From: an uncultured bacterium | GTDB taxonomy: Bacteria > Planctomycetota > Phycisphaerae > Phycisphaerales > SM1A02 | Length of the DNA stretch: 64,000 bases | Reading direction: 5' to 3' | Assembly (NCBI GenBank): GCA_903891095.1 | Contig: CAITDI010000043.1 | Location: forward strand, 19,318-83,317 | Part shown: one piece after another, positions 17,043-26,769 of the stretch | Position numbering within the stretch: position 1 is the first letter of the stretch | Layout: the number at the start of each line of letters is the position of its first letter | Program-made: the position numbers and the translations under genes | The notes under the pieces: model-generated | Database searches by the model: none | The model's input: the letters and a program-made list of their open reading frames with translations, nothing else | What the model was told of the DNA's origin: nothing

Positions 17043-18692
17043 ATGCGGGGAAAGACGATGCAGGCGGAGGCCGCGGCGTGGCGCGCGGCGTGGCGCGCAA
17101 CTCGGCGCGCGGCGTGGATCACATGCATGGTGGTTGCGCTGGTCGGCGCGCTCTTCGTGGGGCGCGCGGCGCGCGGTGGTGTTGTCGGCGGCGCTGCAGA
17201 CGGCGTCGCGCGGCGCAGGATCGATGAACTTGTCTGCGACGCCGCGCTCGCGATTCGCGCGTCGGCGTGGCATGAAGGCGATCTCGTGTCGCCGACGGTC
17301 TCGCTCATGGGCGAGCTGGATGGCGACGAGATCGTCGCGTTGCTCTGTGCGCCGATCGAGCCGCGCGGACGGTTGGTGTGGGCGTCGCTTGGCGATGGGC
17401 GCGCGGGTCCCGTGTTCGACGCGGCGGAGGTCGACCTCGAGCGCGCGTGCGCGTTGCTCGCGCGCGAGGCGGTGATCGCGCGGCTCGGATGCGCGCAGGC
17501 CGACGGCGCGATGGCGCCGCTGCCGGCGGATGTGGTCGCGGACATCGCGCGGGCGATCCCCGCGCCGCCGACGAATCCTGCGGCGGATCCCGCGTTGTTG
17601 CGCGAAGTCGCGCGGCTCGAGCGTTCGGGCAAGCTCGGTGCGCCGGCGTCTGCGGCGGCGGGGCGGCTTGCGACCGAGGTCGTGCGCATGCGCGTGCGCG
17701 CCGACGAATGGCGGGCGCGCTACATCGCCGCGATGTCGACGCTCGCGCGCGCGGCCGATGGACCCGAGGGCCGCGCGATCGTCGCGGTGGTGATCGAGGA
17801 GCGGCTTGCGTTCGCGGGTTGGACGCGCGATGAGCCGTGCGCGGGTGCGGGCGCGGGCGTCGGCGCCAGCGAAACGCTCGTCCCCGAGTTCGGCCCCAAC
17901 GATGCGCGTCTCACGCGCACGGGGCTGCTGCGCCGCAATCCTGACCGCGTGCTGACGGCGATTCGCCTGGCGATGCTCGAGCGGCCGCCGTGCCGCGCGC
18001 TCGCGGAGCTGCTTGTGGATTTGCGCGCGCACCGCGCGGAGCGCGTCGACTCGATGATCGTGGCCGCCGACGGACGCGTGCGTACGGGCCGCAGCAGCGC
18101 GGAACTCTCCGACGCGCGGCTTGATCGTTGGCGCGAGGCGTGCGGACTTCGTCGCGGCGCGCGCGGGTGGGAAGGTCTGCCCGCGCGCCCCGGTCCGCCG
18201 CCGCTGCGCTTGCGCGATGCGCCTGGAATCAGCGCGCCGCCAGTGCCGATGCCCGCGGTTCGTGGGCGTGCGCGCGCGCGTGCCACCGCGTTGGGCTACG
18301 CTCCGCGCGATGATTCCCGACTGGACCCGCTACCAGCGCCAGCTGCAGCTGCCGCGCTTCGGCGCCCGTGCGCAGCAGCGGCTCGCGTCCGCGCGCGTGC
18401 TCGTGGCCGGGTGCGGTGCGTTGGGCACGGTTGTGTGCGAGCAGCTCGCGCGCGCAGGCATTGGGACGATCACGATTGTCGACCGCGACTTGGTCGAGCT
18501 CTCGAACCTCCAGCGGCAGACGCTCTTTACCGAGCAGGATGCGCGCCGCGCCGTTCCCAAGGCCGAGGCGGCGAAGGCCCGACTTACGGTGGTCAACGCG
18601 ACCGTCGCGGTGCGTGCATTCGTGGACGACCTCCACGCGGGCAACGCGCGCCGCTACGCCGAGGCGTGCGATCTCATCGTCGATTGCCTTGA
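17043..18692 (+). CDS. Hypothetical membrane-anchored protein; 3' end uncertain (overlaps thiF-like gene)
   Basis: ATG at 17043 preceded by GAAGGAGG at 4 nt. One N-terminal transmembrane helix (about residues 25-41, AWITCMVVALVGALFVG) then an Ala/Arg-rich soluble region of unknown family. The frame stays open to 18692, overlapping the confidently assigned ThiF-family gene (start 18310) by 383 nt; residues beyond about 415 become a low-complexity Arg/Ala/Pro shadow of that gene. A neighbouring frame ends at 18311-18313, exactly at the thiF ATG, so a frameshift near 18150-18300 would give a normal junction. The true C-terminus is therefore unknown, and the gene may be decaying. Confidence 0.5.
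   Translation: MRGKTMQAEAAAWRAAWRATRRAAWITCMVVALVGALFVGRAARGGVVGGAADGVARRRIDELVCDAALAIRASAWHEGDLVSPTVSLMGELDGDEIVALLCAPIEPRGRLVWASLGDGRAGPVFDAAEVDLERACALLAREAVIARLGCAQADGAMAPLPADVVADIARAIPAPPTNPAADPALLREVARLERSGKLGAPASAAAGRLATEVVRMRVRADEWRARYIAAMSTLARAADGPEGRAIVAVVIEERLAFAGWTRDEPCAGAGAGVGASETLVPEFGPNDARLTRTGLLRRNPDRVLTAIRLAMLERPPCRALAELLVDLRAHRAERVDSMIVAADGRVRTGRSSAELSDARLDRWREACGLRRGARGWEGLPARPGPPPLRLRDAPGISAPPVPMPAVRGRARARATALGYAPRDDSRLDPLPAPAAAAALRRPCAAAARVRARARGRVRCVGHGCVRAARARRHWDDHDCRPRLGRALEPPAADALYRAGCAPRRSQGRGGEGPTYGGQRDRRGACIRGRPPRGQRAPLRRGVRSHRRLP
18297..18302 (+). promoter_or_regulatory. Candidate -10 box (TACGCT) of the ThiF-family gene
   Basis: TACGCT ends 7 nt before the ATG at 18310. 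It lies inside the doubtful tail of the upstream gene, which argues that thiF is transcribed independently. Confidence 0.45.
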
Positions 18693-19422
18693 CAACTTCG
18701 AGACGCGCTACCTGCTCAACGACTGCGCGGTCGACCTGCGCATCCCGCTGGTCTACGGCGGCGCGGTCGGCATGCAGGGGATGGCGGCGGCGCTGCTGCC
18801 GCACGGCGAGCGGTTCGGTCACGGCGCGATCCGCTGGAGCGACGCGCGCTCGACGCCTTGCCTCCGTTGCCTCGCGCCCGAGCCGCCGGCTCCGGGCGAG
18901 GTCGCGACCTGCGATACCGCGGGCATACTTGGGCCGGTCGCGGGCATCGTCGCGTCGATCGAGGCGGGTCTTGCGCTGCGGCTGATCGCGGAGGACGCCG
19001 ACGATGTGCCCGCCGAACTCGTGCGACTCGACTTTGCGCGGCTTGCGTTCAGCAACGCCTCGATCGCGGACGCGCGCGACGCGGCATGCGTCTGCTGCGC
19101 GTTGCGGCGGTTCGACTTTCTCGCGCAGCAGGGCGGCGACAAGCCGTGGCGCGTGCTGTGCGGGCGAAACGCGGTGGAGATCCGGCTTGGTGCCGCCGCG
19201 GCCGACGCCAGCGCCTTCGCGCGGATCGAGTCGCAGCTGCGCGCGGCGGGCTCGGTCGCGAGCAGCGTGCACGGCGACACGCGCGTCCTGCGCGCGGAAC
19301 TCGCGGGCGGCACCGCGATCAGCGTGCTCGCCGGCAACGGCGCGTCGATCCTCGCGATCGTCGACGGCACCAGCGATCCCGAGCAGGCTCGGTCGATCGT
19401 GGCGCGGTGCATCGGAGTCTGA
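18310..19422 (+). CDS. ThiF/MoeB/HesA-family sulfur-carrier adenylyltransferase (E1-like)
   Basis: 370 residues. Activates the C-terminus of a ubiquitin-like sulfur carrier (ThiS or MoaD) with ATP. Seen: RYQRQLQLPRFG N-terminus, nucleotide motif VLVAGCGALGTVVCEQLARAG, VDRDLVELSNLQRQ, CLDNFETRYLLND, and paired zinc cysteines CLRC (about residue 180) and CVCC (about 260). The catalytic-cysteine region is DTAGILGPVAG with CDTAG. The last about 100 residues replace the usual MoeB rhodanese and are of unknown fold. No thiS, moaD or thiG is nearby, so thiamine or molybdopterin use cannot be decided. Confidence 0.9.
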   Translation: MIPDWTRYQRQLQLPRFGARAQQRLASARVLVAGCGALGTVVCEQLARAGIGTITIVDRDLVELSNLQRQTLFTEQDARRAVPKAEAAKARLTVVNATVAVRAFVDDLHAGNARRYAEACDLIVDCLDNFETRYLLNDCAVDLRIPLVYGGAVGMQGMAAALLPHGERFGHGAIRWSDARSTPCLRCLAPEPPAPGEVATCDTAGILGPVAGIVASIEAGLALRLIAEDADDVPAELVRLDFARLAFSNASIADARDAACVCCALRRFDFLAQQGGDKPWRVLCGRNAVEIRLGAAAADASAFARIESQLRAAGSVASSVHGDTRVLRAELAGGTAISVLAGNGASILAIVDGTSDPEQARSIVARCIGV

Positions 19423-19516
19423 CGGCGGCGCGCGCCGAGAACCGCGGGTGCCGCGGGGAGACTTCCGCGCGTGCCAGCTTCGATGTGGCGTTCAAGCCTT
19501 TCCACGGTCGAACGAC

Positions 19517-19544
19517 TTGGCTCGCTTCAGTCGCAAGCTACACT
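19517..19544 (+). promoter_or_regulatory. Promoter of the YbjN-like gene
   Basis: TTGGCT (19517-19522), 16-nt spacer, TACACT (19539-19544); leader of about 60 nt containing a CGGGG-caa-CCCG-type hairpin before the gene. Confidence 0.55.
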
Positions 19545-19612
19545 CGAAACAGTGGCGGATCGGATGCCTGTTGGACGGTCGCGGGGCAACCCGCCGAAGG
19601 GAGTGAAGCACG

Positions 19613-20221
19613 ATGGCCCTGACTTTCGCTGACCTTGTCGGACGCATCGCCGAGATCGGCTGCGACTTCCGCGCCTCGCGCGAGCACAACGAAGTCGTCG
19701 TCGCCGTCCCGACCAGCCACTATGTCGACCCGCATGACGGCGAGAAGAGCCTGCTCCTCCACGTGATGATCCAGGAAGACGGCCGCATGCTCCGCATCTG
19801 CGTGCCCGAGGTCTACACGATCTCCGCGTTCGAGCACCGCGGTCCGATGGCCGAGGCGATGCTCGCCGCCAACTGGCGCGTGCGCGTCGCGAGCTATGTG
19901 CTCGACGAGTCCGACGGCGAGATCCGCGTGGTGTGCGACGTGCCCGTCGAGGACGGCACGATCACCGGCGCGCAGCTGTCGCGCATGCTCACGCTGGTCG
20001 CGTGGACGGTCGACCAGTTCGACCCCGTCCTTCGCCGCGCGGGGACCGAAGGCAAGATCGACTTTCTCGAGGTCGATGCGCAGGTGCTCAAGGAGCAGAC
20101 GCCCGATCCGAGGCGTCGCAAGAGCCGCTCCAAGCGCGAGCGCCGCGAGCTCGCCGACCTGATCAAGGCCGCGGGCGGCGTCGAAGGCCTACGGAAGCTG
20201 CTGGAAGAGCACGGGCTCTAG
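19613..20221 (+). CDS. YbjN-like / type III secretion chaperone-fold protein
   Basis: 202 residues. Residues 1-145 have the alternating beta-alpha pattern and EVVVAVPTSHY, LLLHVMIQEDGRMLRICVPEVY blocks of YbjN-type (CesT chaperone-like) proteins; the tail is a basic hinge (PRRRKSRSKRERRE) followed by a short helix ADLIKAAGGVEGLRKLLEEHG. The role is unknown; related proteins act as sensory or chaperone adaptors. GGAG lies about 9 nt before the ATG. Family assignment is by general pattern only. Confidence 0.6.
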   Translation: MALTFADLVGRIAEIGCDFRASREHNEVVVAVPTSHYVDPHDGEKSLLLHVMIQEDGRMLRICVPEVYTISAFEHRGPMAEAMLAANWRVRVASYVLDESDGEIRVVCDVPVEDGTITGAQLSRMLTLVAWTVDQFDPVLRRAGTEGKIDFLEVDAQVLKEQTPDPRRRKSRSKRERRELADLIKAAGGVEGLRKLLEEHGL

Positions 20222-20258
20222 CCGAGCGGGGAGGCCCTCTCGCGGAGCGGGGAGACCA

Positions 20259-20417
20259 ATGCGATGTCGGCATTCGAGGTCGACAATCTTGGCGCAAGCG
20301 CTTGCGTGGCTAGTCCAGGTGATCGTCGAGGTCTGGCAGACCGACGACAAGATGCGCGCTGGCCGCGCGGGCGGCGAGTCTGCCGCGGACCGCGCGTCGC
20401 GCAAGGCCGTGCTCTAG
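20259..20417 (+). CDS. Possible small protein (52 aa)
   Basis: An ATG preceded by GGGGAG about 4 nt upstream opens a 52-codon frame whose middle (LAQALAWLVQVIVEVWQ) is amphipathic and whose end is charged (TDDKMRAGRAGGESAADRAS). It sits in the 339-nt gap between two convergent genes. Composition is plausible for a peptide, but there is no family evidence. Confidence 0.3.
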   Translation: MRCRHSRSTILAQALAWLVQVIVEVWQTDDKMRAGRAGGESAADRASRKAVL

Positions 20418-20449
20418 AACACGCGCGCGAATTTGCGGCGGCGCGCTGA

Positions 20450-20494
20450 TTCTCATTGCGGGCCTTCTCATCGCGGGCCTTCTCATTGCGGGCC
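20450..20494 (+). repeat. 15-bp tandem repeat, 3 copies, encoding a hydrophobic LIAGL repeat
   Basis: TTCTCATTGCGGGCC at 20450, 20465 (one change) and 20480. In one frame it reads ILIAGLLIAGLLIAGLVGAWIVYRLTA and stops at 20532, which looks like a transmembrane helix, but that frame has no ATG, GTG or TTG nearby. It may be the remnant of a membrane protein or a small gene with a non-standard start. Confidence 0.7.
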
Positions 20495-20560
20495 TCGTGG
20501 GCGCGTGGATCGTCTACCGACTCACTGCGTGACGTCGCTGCTTGAACTCATTGCTTGACT

Positions 20561-21736
20561 TCACTGCTTGAGGTTGAGCACCGCAAGCCGCGCGCGCGTC
20601 TCGTCGTGGAGCTTGGTGCGCTCCTCGGCAAACGACTTGGCCAGCAGTTGGCGCGCGTTGTAGGCCTGCGTGTCCCACAGCGGGGCGGCGGCCATGGTCG
20701 CGAGCGCGATCTGCTCGTAGCGCTTGAGGATCTCGGCGTCTGCGATCGCGAGCTTGGCGCGCTCGGCAAACCACGCGTCGCGGAGCGCGACGTCGGACGG
20801 GTACTCCTCCGAGCCCACGCGGCGCTCGGGCCGCGGCGTGTCGAAGTACAGCGACTCGATGCGCGCGATGTGGACGCGCGCGAGGTCCTCGGGCGGCACG
20901 CTCGAACCGAGCGCGTCGACCGCGGCGATGGTCGCGGTGGCGGTGTCCTTCGAGGCGGCGACGAGTTCCTTGGCCTTCGCGGGAAGGATCTTGGCAAACT
21001 GCTCGCGGCTCTTGGCGCTGAGCACCATGTCGAACTCGAAGCGGCGGCGCGCCGGCGCGAGGCTGGTGGCGATGCCGGTGACGGTCAGGTCGTACGCGTG
21101 GTGCGCGGCCGCGGGCACGGGGCCCTCGGCGGCGTTGAGCCACGCCATCGGGTCGTTGAGCTTCATCGGCACCGACATCGCGAGGTGCGGCGCGAGGCCG
21201 CATGCCGCGATGCTGCGCGCGCGCTGGCGCTGCAGCGCCTCGATGGCCGGACCCGCGTCGGCGGGCACGAGCTCCTTGAGCATGCGGAGGAAGGTCTGGT
21301 CGAGCCGGTCGCCCGCCGCGAGCGCGGTGGCGTACTTGCCGCGGAGCTTCTCGATGGTCGGCGGCGGCTTCTCATCGAGCTGGCCGAACACGGCCTGCGC
21401 CTCGGCGAACTCCTTGAGCTGCACCGCCTGGTAGTCGCTGAGGTACGACTCCCAGAAGGTGCGGACGCGGCGCTCCGTCTCGAGGCGCGCGGCCTCGTCG
21501 GGGATCGTCGACGTCACATACTCGTACACCCGCGCGAGCGCGATCGGCGGGGGCAGGATCTGGAGCGGCGTGTTGGCGTCGGTCTTCTCGGCGGACTTCT
21601 GGTCCGTCGCGCTTGGTGGCGTCTGCCGGCCCGCGGGCGAGTTCGAGCTGCTTGAGCCGTCCTGCGAGAAGTCGTGTGGAACGACCTGTCCGCAGGCGAT
21701 GGCGAGTGCAAGCGCGGCTGGTGCGAGGATCGGCAT
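20561..21736 (-). CDS. Hypothetical secreted/lipoprotein, helical
   Basis: 391 residues starting MPILAPAALALAIACGQVV; the short hydrophobic N-terminus ending LAIACG resembles a minimal lipoprotein signal. After a Ser/Thr-rich linker (QDGSSSSNSP) the protein is helical with repeated charged segments. No known domain recognised. Frame upstream of 21736 is Arg-rich and overlaps the DinB-like gene, so the internal ATG is chosen. It resembles in style the 882-residue protein at 22512, and both may belong to one loosely related secreted family. Confidence 0.6.
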   Translation of the reverse strand: MPILAPAALALAIACGQVVPHDFSQDGSSSSNSPAGRQTPPSATDQKSAEKTDANTPLQILPPPIALARVYEYVTSTIPDEAARLETERRVRTFWESYLSDYQAVQLKEFAEAQAVFGQLDEKPPPTIEKLRGKYATALAAGDRLDQTFLRMLKELVPADAGPAIEALQRQRARSIAACGLAPHLAMSVPMKLNDPMAWLNAAEGPVPAAAHHAYDLTVTGIATSLAPARRRFEFDMVLSAKSREQFAKILPAKAKELVAASKDTATATIAAVDALGSSVPPEDLARVHIARIESLYFDTPRPERRVGSEEYPSDVALRDAWFAERAKLAIADAEILKRYEQIALATMAAAPLWDTQAYNARQLLAKSFAEERTKLHDETRARLAVLNLKQ

Positions 21737-21771
21737 GGCGTGTTCGTTGGTGCTGGAGGCGCGTGCGGCGA

Positions 21772-22317
21772 TCAGGTCGCCGAGCCGAGGCCCATGACGC
21801 GGCGCCAGGTCGAGACCTGTCCGAGGTGCATCTGGACATGGCCGACGAGGAGGAAGTTCACCGCGCTCCCGATGGTGGGGAACATCTCCTTGAAGCGGCC
21901 TTCGGCGGGGTTCTCGCCGGAGAAGATGCTCTCGTCGGCCGAGGCGCACGCCTCAAGGGCGCGGCGCTGGCGCTCGAAGAAGGTCGCGACGATCACGTCC
22001 TTCTCGGGGTAGAGGCCGGGCTGGTCGACGCACTCGACGCCAGCCTTGAAGAGGTCGACCGAGTACGGCATCGGCGTGACGAGGTCGGCGCGGCCGAGCA
22101 TGGTGCAGATCCGGTCGCCGTACACCGAGAGGTGCCCGATGTAGAAGCCGGGGCTGTTGACATCCTTGCCCGGCATCTTGGAGAAGATGTCGGCGGGGAT
22201 CGTGGTCACGAGCTGCTCGGCGTAGCGCAGTCCGAGTTCGCCACCCGGGAGGATGAGCTTGGCGGAGGCGGACTTGGGGGAGAGCTTGGCGGGGGCGGCG
22301 GTGGTGGTCGTCGTCAT
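21772..22317 (-). CDS. DinB-like four-helix protein (putative metal-dependent)
   Basis: About 181 residues. The helix-bundle segments FYIGHLSVYGDRICTML and FLLVGHVQMHLGQVSTWRRVMG carry the histidines expected to bind a divalent metal in the DinB/YfiT superfamily; these proteins often act as thiol-dependent transferases. The N-terminus is a threonine run encoded by GTC-rich direct repeats; a GTG at 22329 is an alternative start. 35 nt upstream of the lipoprotein-like gene at 21736 on the same strand. Confidence 0.7.
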   Translation of the reverse strand: MTTTTTAAPAKLSPKSASAKLILPGGELGLRYAEQLVTTIPADIFSKMPGKDVNSPGFYIGHLSVYGDRICTMLGRADLVTPMPYSVDLFKAGVECVDQPGLYPEKDVIVATFFERQRRALEACASADESIFSGENPAEGRFKEMFPTIGSAVNFLLVGHVQMHLGQVSTWRRVMGLGSAT

Positions 22318-22459
22318 GGTCGTCGTCACGGTCGTCGTAATGGTGGTCTCGGTTTGAAGCGCCGCGTGCTCGCGGCGGGGCGCCGAGTGTACGGGCGGAG
22401 CGCGGCGGCGTTCCTTGGTTCGTGCGCAGATCGTGGGTTTTCGGCGGGAGATCGCGTGC

Positions 22460-22465
22460 TACGCT
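22460..22465 (+). promoter_or_regulatory. Candidate -10 box (TACGCT) upstream of the 882-residue secreted protein
   Basis: TACGCT 46 nt before the GTG at 22512; here a proper leader with a Shine-Dalgarno (GGAGGA) follows, unlike the leaderless cases. Confidence 0.45.
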
Positions 22466-22511
22466 GCGGCACACTTTGTGAATTCGCCGCACGAATCTGC
22501 CGGAGGAACCC

Positions 22512-25160
22512 GTGCCCTGCCATCGACTTGCCCGCCGCTTCGTTCGATCGCTGTCGGTTCTCGCGCTTGCCGCAGCCGCGGTCGCGCCCTTCGCGCCCGT
22601 GGACGAGGTCACGCCCGTCTTCACGCGGATCTCCCTCGTCGGCGCCGCGCACGCGCAGTCCGCACGCCAGATCGTCGCGGGTCCGATCACGACCAAGCGC
22701 TTCGAGCGGCTCGCGCAGCTGATGCTGTCGCCGACGCCCGAGGAGATGGCGGCGCTCGACCGGCTGCACGACCGCTACCTCGAGAAGTTCCGCGCGGAGA
22801 TCGACGGCGAGATCACCGCGCTCGCATCCTCGATGACCGGCGGCATGCCGACGAAGGAGCAGTACGAGCGCTTCATGCGCGACTCCGAGCGCGTGAGCGC
22901 GCGCATCGCCGACGCCGACAACGCGTTCTTCAACGCGGCGGCCGAGGCGGTCGCGGAGTCGCGTCGCGGCGGCATCGCGCGGTTCAAGAACGCGCGTGAG
23001 CGGCAGCGCGCGCTGTCGGGCATGGTGCGCTTTGCGCCGATGATGTTCGGCTCGGGCTCGGGGTTCGTCGACATCGCCGACATGCTCGCGAACGAGCGCT
23101 ACCTCAAGCGCGTGCCCGCGGAGGCGCGGCCGCAGCTCGATTCGTTCCTCGCCACGCAGGAGACGCGCGTGCTCGTGCAGGCGCGCAGCTTCGGCGGCGA
23201 GACGCGCGACGCGCTCGGCAAGTACTTCGACATCATGGTGGCGATGATGTCGCCAGTCGCGCCTGAGAACTCGGAAACGCCGCCCGCGGTCGGACCCGAT
23301 GGCCAGCCCGCTGAGACGGCTGGCGAGACGCGCATGCGCGCGCTCTCGAAGGCGATGGCCGATCTCGGCAAGCCGATCCGCAAGGTGCTGCGCGCGAACC
23401 ACGCGGACAACCGCGCCGCCGCCGCGCAGCTCGCGGCGATCATGGGGCGCGCGGCTGCGAACGAGTTCCGCTGCGACCTGGCGATGCGTGAGATCGGATC
23501 CGCGGCGTATCGAATCGGAGTGCAGCTCGACGGCGCCGAGATCCGCAAGGTCGCCGCGCGCATTCGCCGCGATCGCGAGCTTGGCGACGAGGCGCGCGCG
23601 GAGATCGACGCGATCCTCGAGCGCTGGCACGGCGAGCGCGCCGATGCGCTCGAGGCGATCGTGGCCCAACTGGATGCAAGCGAACGAGGCGTGGATCGCT
23701 CTGGTCGGGACATCGCACTCGGCGGCGACGATGCACCGGGCTTCGACGCCGAGAAGGCCGCGAAGCCGATCGCCGCCGCGAACGACCGCGCGATCGCCGC
23801 GCTCGTCGCGTTGCTCGGCGCGCGCGTGGAGGAGTACTTCGACAAGTTCGATGGCGGCATGGAGCCGGGGCTCGCTGCGGGCGCGCCGCGGTATTCGCCC
23901 AAGGATCCCGACCAGACCGAGGACGACAAGGCCGAAACCGAGCGCATGATGCGCGCGTCGTTTTCCGCGTCGACCATTCAGCCGATCGAGGCGGCGCGCA
24001 TCGCCGAGTTGATGGTGCTGTCCGGCGGCGACACCGCCACGGCGCTGCCCGTGATCGAGGGCGTGCGCGATGCGTGGGAGTCGTCGCAGTGGGAGCCGCG
24101 CATCAAGCCGCTGGTCGAACGATGCGACGCGCTGGATGCGAAATGGCAGGAATCCGACGACGAAGGCAATCGCCGCGCCGATCGCGCCGTCCTCGAGCAG
24201 AAGCAGGCGACGGAGCTCGAGATCGCAACCGCCGCGATCACGCTCGAAGGCGCGCTGATGGGCGACATCGCCGGCGCCCTCGGGCTCGACGCGGCCGATC
24301 CCGCCTTGCTGCTCGCCAAGCTCGAGCGCGTCGAGTGGCTCGGCGAGGCATATAGCGACGGAACCACTGCACGCGTGTCGTCGCCCGCGCGGATGTTCGC
24401 GCTCGTCAAGGCGAAGCCCGAGGAAGTGCGCGCCGCGATGGAAGGCGCGCGCACCGAGTGGACGGCGCTCGCGGCCGAGATCGGCGTCGCGTTCAAGGAG
24501 CAGCTTGCGATCGAGACGCAGCTTGCGGCGTTGCAGTCCGGAGCGGCGCAGAGCGCGCGCTTCGAGGATGGCGGCACGCGCTGGGCGAAGGAGTTCGGCC
24601 GCCTCAACGGCTCGCTTCGCGAGCAGCGCAAGAAGTGGGTCGACCGCGTGACGCAGGTGTTCGACGCGGCGTGCGACAAGGCCTTCACCGAGGCCGACCG
24701 GCGCGAGGCGTTCAAGCGTGCGCGCATCCACGCGACCTATCCCGAGATGTACGGCCCGTCGGAGTGCGCCGAGCGCGAACTGACCGACGCGCTCGCGCTG
24801 CACGAACTGACCGACGACCAGCGCGCGAAGATCGAGGCGCTGCGCGCGGAGTACGTCGCGGTGTTCGACGCGCTGACCACGAGCATCGTCGGAAAGTCCG
24901 GCAACGACGAGCTGTTCGGCCTTTCAGGCGACAACGCCGAGGCGTTCAAGGAGTACGCGCGCAAGCAGTCGGAACTCGAGCAGCTCACGTTCGACCGCAA
25001 GCAGCGCACCCAGAAGCTGCTCGCCGAACTCCGCCGCGTGCTCGGCCCCGAGCGCGCGAAGCTCGTGCGCGGGCTTTCCGGCTCGGACGACGCCAAGACG
25101 GAACGCGGAGCGGCCGACGGCATCGAGGTGTTCGGGTTCGAGGAAGAAGACGACGATTGA
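22512..25160 (+). CDS. Large secreted helical protein of unknown function
   Basis: 882 residues; GTG start with GGAGGA 5 nt upstream. A signal peptide (about residues 8-30, RSLSVLALAAAAVAPFAP) is followed by long charged helices rich in Glu, Arg and Ala, with coiled-coil-like stretches and no cysteine-rich or catalytic motif that I can recognise. The C-terminus is acidic (GFEEEDDD). It ends 19 nt before glpK, so it may share a transcript with glycerol metabolism genes, without an obvious functional link. Many planctomycete-like genomes carry such large exported helical proteins. Confidence 0.75.
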   Translation: MPCHRLARRFVRSLSVLALAAAAVAPFAPVDEVTPVFTRISLVGAAHAQSARQIVAGPITTKRFERLAQLMLSPTPEEMAALDRLHDRYLEKFRAEIDGEITALASSMTGGMPTKEQYERFMRDSERVSARIADADNAFFNAAAEAVAESRRGGIARFKNARERQRALSGMVRFAPMMFGSGSGFVDIADMLANERYLKRVPAEARPQLDSFLATQETRVLVQARSFGGETRDALGKYFDIMVAMMSPVAPENSETPPAVGPDGQPAETAGETRMRALSKAMADLGKPIRKVLRANHADNRAAAAQLAAIMGRAAANEFRCDLAMREIGSAAYRIGVQLDGAEIRKVAARIRRDRELGDEARAEIDAILERWHGERADALEAIVAQLDASERGVDRSGRDIALGGDDAPGFDAEKAAKPIAAANDRAIAALVALLGARVEEYFDKFDGGMEPGLAAGAPRYSPKDPDQTEDDKAETERMMRASFSASTIQPIEAARIAELMVLSGGDTATALPVIEGVRDAWESSQWEPRIKPLVERCDALDAKWQESDDEGNRRADRAVLEQKQATELEIATAAITLEGALMGDIAGALGLDAADPALLLAKLERVEWLGEAYSDGTTARVSSPARMFALVKAKPEEVRAAMEGARTEWTALAAEIGVAFKEQLAIETQLAALQSGAAQSARFEDGGTRWAKEFGRLNGSLREQRKKWVDRVTQVFDAACDKAFTEADRREAFKRARIHATYPEMYGPSECAERELTDALALHELTDDQRAKIEALRAEYVAVFDALTTSIVGKSGNDELFGLSGDNAEAFKEYARKQSELEQLTFDRKQRTQKLLAELRRVLGPERAKLVRGLSGSDDAKTERGAADGIEVFGFEEEDDD

Positions 25161-25179
25161 TCGCGAACTGGTTCGACGC

Positions 25180-26733
<1,554 letters not shown>

Positions 26734-26769
26734 ACCGTCACGCTCGTACGCACGCGGAAATTCCCTCAC

